Of a stretch of 5,891 nt of DNA, positions 1-5,891 are shown one piece after another. The stretch spans positions 1-5,891 of the forward strand of contig JAGDMB010000173.1 of assembly GCA_017860375.1 (NCBI GenBank), in the 5' to 3' direction. The position numbers were made by a program, and so were the translations under genes. Source of the DNA: Bacteroidota bacterium (GTDB lineage Bacteria > Bacteroidota > Bacteroidia > Bacteroidales > UBA10428). Below the pieces are notes generated by a model, which had not been told where the DNA came from, did no database searches, and saw nothing but the letters and a program-made list of their open reading frames with translations. The stretch's first letter is position 1. Each line of letters opens with the position of its first letter.

Positions 1-2271
1 GACAAAGGGCTGTCCGTAGTATTCCAGGGTAAGCTCCGGATTAAGGGTATAGTTAAACCGGAAGGTAAAACTCAGGGTTTGCTGATCGAGTTCGGCAAAC
101 AAATACCGGGGGTCACCGTTCATTTGCTCCGTACTTACGTATTGCAGCACATTATTCTGCAGGTTGTAGATCGGCTCAAACGATAGGGACAATGCGTTCA
201 GGGGGCGGGCATTAAAACCCAGCCAGTAATCATGATACCGGTTGCTTCCTTCGTCACTGAAGCTGTGGTAGTTTCCAGCATTCATCGAGATTTTCTTTGA
301 CCCATCGGTCGATATATTCAGGTTCATTTCTTCACCACCCGGCATGGTAATGGATGGACCGCCCCTTAATAAGGTGGTTGAAGTGTTTTCGCCCCACCGG
401 GAGAAGGAACCGTTCATGTCCCAGCGATTTTTAAACTGAGAATTGAAATTGAAGTTACCATAATGCGAAAGCAGTTCGCCTGAAAAATTCCAGTACATCC
501 AGTAATTCGTATTCAGGTAAAAGTTATTGAAAATGGAAAAGGGATCCCGGCGGTAATAGGCCACCCAGGTGCCGTGGTGAATGATATCCGAATACCGCAT
601 ATAGCCGATATCATTGAATTCCAAACCGGGTGAACGCACCGTAACGCTGGTTTCGAACTGTATTTTTTTACTGCTGGTTCTTCCAAGTTTAAAAGTTCCG
701 CCATATCCTGCCAGGGATGTCAGCGATGAATCGACCGACAGGTATTCTGCATCGGGTCGCTGATAATACCGGGCCGAAGATTGCTGTGTCCTGATGATGG
801 CTTCTTCTTTTCCCTTCACATTGCTGAATTCCGTATTTCCTGCCACATACCACGTCCGTTCTTTCCAGAAGTGTTTAAAATCTATGCCGCCGGTGTAGGC
901 ATCGGTATGCAGGTAATCCATTGCCGGGTTATTGATATCCCGGTTTACGGCTGTAAAAATACCCCCCAGCACGGTCTCACCCTTGTTGAAATCCTTTTGC
1001 AGGCGTCCAGTAAAATAGTTGGTGAGCGGCTCAACACTCTCCTTTCTCCGGATTCCCGCACTATCAATCAATGCATTTTCATTTGCCGTAACACTTTCGA
1101 GTATCCCAACGGATAATCCTTTCTTTGTCTTGCCCGACAGTTTCAATGCAGCAAGAATAGTGGATGATTCAGGCATATCGACATATTCAGAATCCGACAC
1201 CTCCGGATAATAATGAGGAGGCCTTCCTATCCGGCGGGAATAGAACAGGTTGTCGGAGCCCATCTTGCCTATCACGATGGTATTCGAAGGCTGAAACTGG
1301 TAAATATTTTTACCCTCGATAAATAAAGGGCGCTTTTCGGAGAAATACGTCTCAAAAGCAGTGAGATTGACCTCCGAGGGATCGGCTTCCACCTGGCCGA
1401 AATCGGGGTTGACGGAGAAGTCCAGCATAAAGTCATTGGTGAGTGCTACTTTCCCGTCAAGGCCTGCAGACAGTGCACTGGATTTCCCGTCAAGGAATGG
1501 ATTGCCTTCCTCCTTCTCGAAACGCTCCAGCCGTCCCACGGCATAAGGCATCAATTCAATCTGGCGTTTGGGTTTGATATTGGTAATGCCGCGCAATTCG
1601 CCGAACAGGTGCACCATACCGGGAGAGCCTTTGGGGATGAACTGCCATGTGGAGAGTTCTTCCAGCCGGTAGATGTAACGCCTTACCTGGATTCCCCAGA
1701 CATGGTCGGCTTTTTTCCCAAACCGTATCTGGCTGAAAGGGATTTTCATTTCGGCACACCAGCCCTTGTCATCGATAGAGGTTTTAAGGTACCATACCGG
1801 ATTCCAGCTGTCGTCCCAGTTGTCACCATCCTCCGAGACCGCCTGATCGCCCTTTGCGCCGGAGGCAGAGGCAGTGAATGCGAAAGCAGTTTGCTGGTCG
1901 TAATAACTGTCAATGCATATCTGCACCATATCTCCCTCATAATTGTCCCTGCGCGATATGATCCGGCTGATCTTATCCGGTACGCTGTCATACGCACGAA
2001 TAAAAACAAAGAGGTTGTTATCGTCGTACAGGATCTTAAAAGCAGCTTGCTGGGTGGGAGGTTTGTTATCATAGGGCTCGCTTTGTATAAAATCACCGCT
2101 CCATTCAGCCCGGTTCCAGCAGGTATCATCCATCCGTCCGTCGATGAGGGGTGCAACAGGTGTATAAGCAGTAAAGTATTGCTTCTTTTCTATGGTTTGG
2201 GAACAGAGGGATGAAAAAAGGGTGACCAGGATCAGGCCGGGAACTGTATTTCGCAAAGAGAACAGTTTCAT
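1..2271 (-). CDS. CBM9-like / DUF5916 outer-membrane protein, 3'-truncated by the window edge
   Basis: The minus-strand frame from the ATG at 2271 stays open for exactly 757 codons to base 1, with no stop, so the C-terminus lies outside the window. Residues 1-24 look like a signal peptide: basic start MKLFSLR, then a hydrophobic stretch, with cleavage probably near LCS-QT. The SSLC sequence there is a poor lipobox. Residues about 38-225 resemble the CBM9-like domain, opening with APLIDGRMDDTCWNRAEW and including WCAEMKIPFSQIRFG. Residues about 235-757 match DUF5916: the stretch 284-320 has the family pattern VNPDFGQVEADPS, then ETYFSEKRPLFIEG, then SRRIGR at 345-350. The rest alternates polar and aromatic residues like outer-membrane beta-strands and reaches YYGQPFV near the family's C-terminal end, so perhaps 70-120 residues are missing (inference). 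The substrate is unknown; a glycan- or polymer-related surface role is only suggested by the CBM9 fold. No clear ribosome binding site precedes the ATG, as is common in Bacteroidota. It lies 103 bases downstream of the sensor kinase on the same strand. Confidence 0.9.
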   Translation of the reverse strand, partial: MKLFSLRNTVPGLILVTLFSSLCSQTIEKKQYFTAYTPVAPLIDGRMDDTCWNRAEWSGDFIQSEPYDNKPPTQQAAFKILYDDNNLFVFIRAYDSVPDKISRIISRRDNYEGDMVQICIDSYYDQQTAFAFTASASGAKGDQAVSEDGDNWDDSWNPVWYLKTSIDDKGWCAEMKIPFSQIRFGKKADHVWGIQVRRYIYRLEELSTWQFIPKGSPGMVHLFGELRGITNIKPKRQIELMPYAVGRLERFEKEEGNPFLDGKSSALSAGLDGKVALTNDFMLDFSVNPDFGQVEADPSEVNLTAFETYFSEKRPLFIEGKNIYQFQPSNTIVIGKMGSDNLFYSRRIGRPPHYYPEVSDSEYVDMPESSTILAALKLSGKTKKGLSVGILESVTANENALIDSAGIRRKESVEPLTNYFTGRLQKDFNKGETVLGGIFTAVNRDINNPAMDYLHTDAYTGGIDFKHFWKERTWYVAGNTEFSNVKGKEEAIIRTQQSSARYYQRPDAEYLSVDSSLTSLAGYGGTFKLGRTSSKKIQFETSVTVRSPGLEFNDIGYMRYSDIIHHGTWVAYYRRDPFSIFNNFYLNTNYWMYWNFSGELLSHYGNFNFNSQFKNRWDMNGSFSRWGENTSTTLLRGGPSITMPGGEEMNLNISTDGSKKISMNAGNYHSFSDEGSNRYHDYWLGFNARPLNALSLSFEPIYNLQNNVLQYVSTEQMNGDPRYLFAELDQQTLSFTFRFNYTLNPELTLEYYGQPFV

Positions 2272-2374
2272 GAAGGGCAGTCTTAGGAGTATTAAAGGGT
2301 TAACGTAAAAACAAAGACTTAAATTATGCCGGCATGCTGCATGACAGATAGGATTATATTTGTTTAAAATCATT
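2272..2374. other. Intergenic gap between kinase stop and DUF5916 start
   Basis: These 103 AT-rich bases separate the kinase stop (TGA, 2377-2375) from the next ATG. They contain the overlapping palindromes listed separately. On the minus strand a T-rich stretch (about 2304-2316) follows the palindromes, but not directly enough for a convincing intrinsic terminator. I find no good TAnnTTTG promoter match here. Read-through from the kinase gene is possible but not shown. Confidence 0.5.
2326..2343. repeat. Two overlapping short perfect palindromes
   Basis: ATGCCGGCAT at 2326-2335 is a perfect 10-base palindrome. It overlaps CATGC-T-GCATG at 2333-2343, a perfect 5-base inverted repeat around one central base. 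Together they form the only GC-rich island in an otherwise AT-rich gap. They could be an operator for a dimeric regulator, part of a weak hairpin between the two cistrons, or chance. The hairpin loops would be very short and no uninterrupted T-run follows, so a terminator is not the preferred reading. Confidence 0.35.
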
Positions 2375-5300
2375 TCAGACTCTGCCAGACGGCCCTGAAA
2401 CGTCGCGGGGTCCTCCGGACGGTGTCAGGTCTTCATAATATCGCGGGATGGTGAAGTGGAATATAGTGCCCTTACCTTCATGGCTTTCGCACCAGATTTT
2501 TCCCCCGTTCTTTTCTACAAATTCCCTGCAAAGTACAAGTCCCAGACCCGTACCTGTTTCACCGGCCGTGCCTGTTGTTTTGTATTTAACATCAATACGA
2601 AATAATTTCTGCATGTTCTCCTCTGATATGCCCACTCCCTGGTCTGTTACCAATACTTCAAACCATTCCGGCTGTTCCTTTACTTCCACTTCCACTCCTT
2701 TTCCCCCGGGAGTAAATTTAACCGCATTGCTGATCAGATTTCGCATTACGGTATGGATCATTTCCGAATCTCCAAAAGCATAAAGATCATCTTCCGCTTT
2801 GTTGCTGAGCATGATCCCTTTCTCACTGGCAGCAGTCTTGTGCAGGTTGACATTAACCTCCACAAGCCGGGAAAGGTTGAATTTCACCGGAGAAAATACC
2901 ATTCCTCCCCGCTGCGACCTTGACCAGGTCAGAAGATTCTCGAGCAGCTTATAGGTAAGCTCCGCAAGTTTGTGTATTTTCTGTAGTCCGGTCCGTTTAT
3001 CCGACTCCTCCAGTGTATTGAAACTGCTGCTCAGGGTTTCACTCATGGAGTACAGGCTGGAAAAAGGACCCTTCAGGTCATGGGCCAGAATGGAAAAGAA
3101 TTTGTCTTTGGTGGTATTCAGTTCGTTCAGCTCATCTTTTTGCCGGACAATTTCTTCCGTTCGTTCCTGAACTTTCTGCTCCAGCACTTTCTTTTCTTTA
3201 ACCAACCGGGTTAATCTCCACCGAATGTAAAAAACAATTGCCAGCGCAACCAACAGGATATAGGAAGCCAGGGCAATCCTGCTTTTCCACCAGGGAGGTG
3301 AAATATGAATGCCTATGCCGGCCACGGAATCGCTCCAGAGGCCGTCATTGTTGGTTCCCTTTACCCTGAATGTATACCTGCCCGGAGGCAGGTTCGTAAA
3401 ATGCACAAACCTCCTGTTTCCTATGTTAATCCATTTGTCCGACAAAGGCTCAAGCTGGTAGGCATACTGGTTCTTCAAAGGATCGGAGTAATCAAGGGCT
3501 GAAAATTCAATAGTGAAAGCATAATCGCGATACGACAGCTTTACATCATTTTGGTATACGCTCAGATTTGATTTTATCCCGTTGTTTTCCTTTTCAAAAG
3601 AAGTAATTTTCAAAGGAGGCAGGTAATTATTGTCCTTCAATGAATCGGGAAAAAAAGAAATAAAACCATCCATGCCGCCGAAAAACAATTCTCCGCCTTT
3701 TCCTTTAAAAACTGCCTTGATATTGAATTCCATTCCCTGAACTCCTTCCTCAAGGGCATAGGACCTTATGGTTCCCGATGAGGAATTGTAGCGGGCAAGG
3801 CCATTGCCGGTTGTAAACCACAGGTCGTGATGATCGTCTTCAAGGATATCATAAACGATATTGCTGGGGAGGCCTTCTTTCATGGAATAGGATGTAAACG
3901 ATGAATCGGTCTTGTTGAACTTGCTGGTTCCTGTGTTGGTCCCGATCCATATATTACCGTGTAAGTCCTCACAGAGAGAGATGGTATAATTATCACACAG
4001 TGTATTTGCCGATCGCGGATCGCGGAAAAATTGGACCATCCTATCCCGGGCAGGATCATAGCAATTCAGGCCGTTGGATGTAGCGATCCAGATCAGTCCG
4101 TCACGGTCTTCAAGCAACGAATACACCAGGTTATTGCTGAGGGTTGGCTGTACCGTATTGCCGGCTCGCATAACCTTTGTATGTTTTGTTTTTGTATCGA
4201 ATATAAAAATACCATTCCCGGTTCCCATCCAGATTTTGCCCGAAGTATCCTCGATAATACAATATACACGGTTTCCTTCGAAGTATCCCGATTCCTGCAC
4301 TCCGAAATAATCCTGAAACGGGATGAAAGCACCGGTTTCCCGGTTAAAAACGAAGACGCCGTTTCTTGTTCCCACCCAGATCATGGAGCGTTTGTCTTTA
4401 AACAGCACATGCACGTGATTATCCGGCAGGTGTTTATTCCCTGCAAACAAAGAGGAATAGTGTTGTACTTCCCCGCTTTCAGGGTCATAAATATTCAATC
4501 CCTTGTTCCAGTTGCCAATCCAAAGTTTACCGTCCGCATCCTGAAAAATTGAACCGATAACGTTATCCAGCAGATTTACCGAAGTTGGATCCTCTGTTTT
4601 TTTATAATGCCTGAATTTCTTCCTTTTCATATCCAGTTTATCCATTCCTGCAATGGTTCCGATCCACAGGTTGCTTGATTTGTCCACAAGAAGAGAATAT
4701 ACATTATCATGACTGATGCAATTCGGATTGTTGGGTATGCTTCTGAAATGAACAATATCCGCCAGATCACCCCGGTTGTTCAGGGTCAATTTGTTTAATC
4801 CTCCCTCTTCTGTGCCAATCCAGATGGCACCTGCCTGATCCTGTACCAACGACCGGATAACGTTGCTGCTCAAACTGCTGTTATGCTTCGGATCATGAAA
4901 CCAGCGAATGAACTGGTTATTTTTCCTGTCGTAGCGATTAAATCCGTTTCCGGTTCCAATCAGGATGTTTCCTGACTTGTCTTCATATAAGGCGGTTATA
5001 TTATTATCGCTCAGGGAATTTGGATCATTTTCATTATGCTCAAAATTGATATATTGTTTAGTGCGCGGATCAAAACAGCCAAGTCCGTGTGTGGAACCGG
5101 TCCAGATTAATCCGTCGCGGCTCCGGAGAACAGGATAGCCGAAATCATACAGGATCCCCTCATACGCATGCCCGCTGCTGAAAGTCTCGAGGTTTTCCGT
5201 TTTAATATTGAGCACGGAAAGGTCCGGCGGCGTATTGATATAAACGGAAGATTCATCAACAGCCAGTCCATACACAAACAAATCGTTAATGGGTGAACCG

Positions 5301-5674
5301 GGAAGCCGGTGGTTGACCACGGTAAAGCGGCCCGTTTTTTTATCGAGTTTATTCAATCCCCGTTTTGTGCCAATCCAAATACAGCCTGAAATATCTTCCG
5401 TAATAGCGTATATCCAGTTGCTGGAAATAGTGGTACTATCATCCGGGTCGTTAAGGTATTTTTCGAAAGCATACCCGTCGAATTTATTCAGGCCGTACTG
5501 GGTTCCAAACCAGATAAATCCTTCCGTATCCTGGAAAATGCAGATTATTACGCTTTGGGATATGCCCTCCTTTACCGAATAATGTTTAAAGTTGACCTGC
5601 TGGGCAGAAGCCGGAATTCCTAAGAAAAGGAAAAAGATAATCAGGAAGAGCCAAAAAGGCATTTCCTTTCTCAT
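2375..5674 (-). CDS. Two-propeller, Y_Y_Y-domain sensor histidine kinase (no receiver domain)
   Basis: This is a membrane sensor kinase that should read a periplasmic signal and phosphorylate a separate response regulator. With the ATG at 5674 it has 1,099 residues. Order: signal peptide 1-24 (MRKEM, hydrophobic core, PASA-QQ); fourteen propeller blades 40-677 with IWIGT-type motifs; Y_Y_Y domain about 685-792, ending in the typical PPWW; transmembrane helix 800-817; coiled coil about 819-856; HisKA 857-922 with phospho-acceptor His865 in FSILAHDLKGPF; HATPase_c about 968-1077. The ATPase has N-box Asn979/Asn983, G1 box DQGVGI (1011-1016), F-box KLF (1023-1025) and G2 box GTGLGL (1041-1046), so all catalytic motifs are present. 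The protein ends about 20 residues after the ATPase, without the receiver and AraC-type domains of Bacteroides hybrid systems. Start choice: the frame extends to a TTG at 5758, and ATGs also occur at 5701, 5683 and 5662. 5674 or 5683 gives the best signal peptide; no Shine-Dalgarno sequence decides it. The ligand is unknown, and the DUF5916 gene follows on the same strand. Confidence 0.93.
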   Translation of the reverse strand: MRKEMPFWLFLIIFFLFLGIPASAQQVNFKHYSVKEGISQSVIICIFQDTEGFIWFGTQYGLNKFDGYAFEKYLNDPDDSTTISSNWIYAITEDISGCIWIGTKRGLNKLDKKTGRFTVVNHRLPGSPINDLFVYGLAVDESSVYINTPPDLSVLNIKTENLETFSSGHAYEGILYDFGYPVLRSRDGLIWTGSTHGLGCFDPRTKQYINFEHNENDPNSLSDNNITALYEDKSGNILIGTGNGFNRYDRKNNQFIRWFHDPKHNSSLSSNVIRSLVQDQAGAIWIGTEEGGLNKLTLNNRGDLADIVHFRSIPNNPNCISHDNVYSLLVDKSSNLWIGTIAGMDKLDMKRKKFRHYKKTEDPTSVNLLDNVIGSIFQDADGKLWIGNWNKGLNIYDPESGEVQHYSSLFAGNKHLPDNHVHVLFKDKRSMIWVGTRNGVFVFNRETGAFIPFQDYFGVQESGYFEGNRVYCIIEDTSGKIWMGTGNGIFIFDTKTKHTKVMRAGNTVQPTLSNNLVYSLLEDRDGLIWIATSNGLNCYDPARDRMVQFFRDPRSANTLCDNYTISLCEDLHGNIWIGTNTGTSKFNKTDSSFTSYSMKEGLPSNIVYDILEDDHHDLWFTTGNGLARYNSSSGTIRSYALEEGVQGMEFNIKAVFKGKGGELFFGGMDGFISFFPDSLKDNNYLPPLKITSFEKENNGIKSNLSVYQNDVKLSYRDYAFTIEFSALDYSDPLKNQYAYQLEPLSDKWINIGNRRFVHFTNLPPGRYTFRVKGTNNDGLWSDSVAGIGIHISPPWWKSRIALASYILLVALAIVFYIRWRLTRLVKEKKVLEQKVQERTEEIVRQKDELNELNTTKDKFFSILAHDLKGPFSSLYSMSETLSSSFNTLEESDKRTGLQKIHKLAELTYKLLENLLTWSRSQRGGMVFSPVKFNLSRLVEVNVNLHKTAASEKGIMLSNKAEDDLYAFGDSEMIHTVMRNLISNAVKFTPGGKGVEVEVKEQPEWFEVLVTDQGVGISEENMQKLFRIDVKYKTTGTAGETGTGLGLVLCREFVEKNGGKIWCESHEGKGTIFHFTIPRYYEDLTPSGGPRDVSGPSGRV
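3644..5557 (-). repeat. Fourteen beta-propeller blade repeats encoded in the kinase
   Basis: Tandem protein repeats of about 43-52 residues, each with a core like EDxxGxIWIGTxxGLNxYD. The IWIGT-type motif begins at kinase residues 54, 99, 144, 190, 237, 284, 336, 384, 432, 481, 528, 575, 618 and 663. Fourteen blades fit two seven-bladed propellers, the known arrangement in Bacteroidota periplasmic sensors of this family. Blade 3 is degenerate (VYINT instead of IWIGT), blade 4 has IWTGS, and the last blade has the usual divergent LFFGG closing form. The repetition is at protein level; the DNA copies have diverged. Confidence 0.88.
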
Positions 5675-5755
5675 GCGACTCATTTGCGTAAGAAATGGCA
5701 TGAAAGTATGCAAATAAAATTGTGTAATGATTGGCTTTTCTATTATAACCACACA

Positions 5756-5763
5756 CAAAAATA
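5756..5763 (-). promoter_or_regulatory. Candidate Bacteroidota -7 box (TATTTTTG)
   Basis: On the minus strand these bases read TATTTTTG, a full match to the Bacteroidota -7 consensus TAnnTTTG. Transcription would start near 5750, leaving a leader of about 75 bases before the ATG at 5674. No TTG lies at the expected -33 distance, so the match is half a promoter in AT-rich DNA. If real, it would exclude the upstream TTG (5758) as the kinase start. Confidence 0.25.
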
Positions 5764-5862
5764 ACCATAAATTTCATACCCTTCCCTTGAATTGGCAAGG
5801 AAACCTTAACTTACAGAAACGGATGGCCGATCGGTTCCCTGAAAGGGTACAGTATTAAAACG

Positions 5863-5870
5863 CAAAGTTA
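5863..5870 (-). promoter_or_regulatory. Candidate Bacteroidota -7 box (TAACTTTG)
   Basis: On the minus strand these bases read TAACTTTG, a full match to TAnnTTTG. The -33 region would fall at about base 5890 or beyond, so it cannot be judged within the window. Transcription from here would give a leader of roughly 180 bases before the kinase ATG at 5674. Confidence 0.3.
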
Positions 5871-5891
5871 TTTAAACTGAAACCAGTCCAC

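Noticed and set aside
1746..2156. 136-codon minus-strand frame inside the DUF5916 gene
   Set aside because: It overlaps the true frame, which carries the CBM9-like domain in the same region; the alternative product has no domain features.
1609..2214. 201-codon plus-strand open frame opposite the DUF5916 gene
   Set aside because: It lies wholly antisense to a frame with strong family motifs, its product has no recognisable domain, and its composition looks like a translated complement.
4031..4552. 173-codon plus-strand open frame opposite the kinase propeller region
   Set aside because: It is antisense to four or more conserved propeller blades, and the recurring peptide patterns (such as HPD and NPK) are complements of the blade repeat. 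It is a shadow frame.
5586..5777. Minus-strand 63-codon frame (ATG at 5777) overlapping the kinase 5' end in another frame, possible upstream leader ORF
   Set aside because: It is preceded by a purine-rich stretch, but the spacing to the ATG is too short. It runs through the kinase signal-peptide coding region without any recognisable product. The simplest reading is a chance frame.
5827..5847. CCGATCGG palindrome and CCCT-GAA-AGGG hairpin upstream of the kinase, possible terminator of an upstream gene or operator
   Set aside because: The stems are only four base pairs each with no adjoining T-run, so they are within chance expectation.

Overview
The window looks like Bacteroidota DNA. The assignment rests on three things: a periplasmic two-propeller plus Y_Y_Y sensor kinase, a CBM9-like/DUF5916 predicted outer-membrane protein, and upstream regions without clear Shine-Dalgarno sequences but with TAnnTTTG-type motifs. 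Base composition is moderate (roughly mid-40s % GC, judged by eye). The genus cannot be named from this window.

The layout is simple: two large genes, both on the minus strand, fill almost everything. Reading in the direction of transcription, there is first about 220 bases of upstream sequence (5675-5891) with candidate promoter motifs. Next comes a complete membrane-bound sensor histidine kinase of about 1,099 residues (5674-2375), then a 103-base gap containing overlapping short palindromes (2272-2374). The last gene is 3'-truncated (2271-1, 757 codons in the window). It encodes a secreted protein with an N-terminal CBM9-like domain and a DUF5916 body, probably an outer-membrane beta-barrel. 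Its frame has no stop codon inside the window, so it is easily missed by a closed-ORF search.

Functional reading: the kinase has a signal peptide, fourteen propeller-blade repeats (two seven-bladed propellers), a Y_Y_Y domain, one C-terminal transmembrane helix, a coiled coil, HisKA and HATPase_c. It would therefore sense something in the periplasm and phosphorylate a separate response regulator. Unlike the hybrid two-component systems of gut Bacteroides, it has no fused receiver or AraC-type DNA-binding domain, and no response regulator lies in the window. The same-strand DUF5916 gene directly downstream may be co-transcribed or be a regulatory target, but the sequence does not prove either. 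I found no RNA genes, insertion sequences, CRISPR arrays or other mobile elements, and nothing that clearly amounts to a new biological system.
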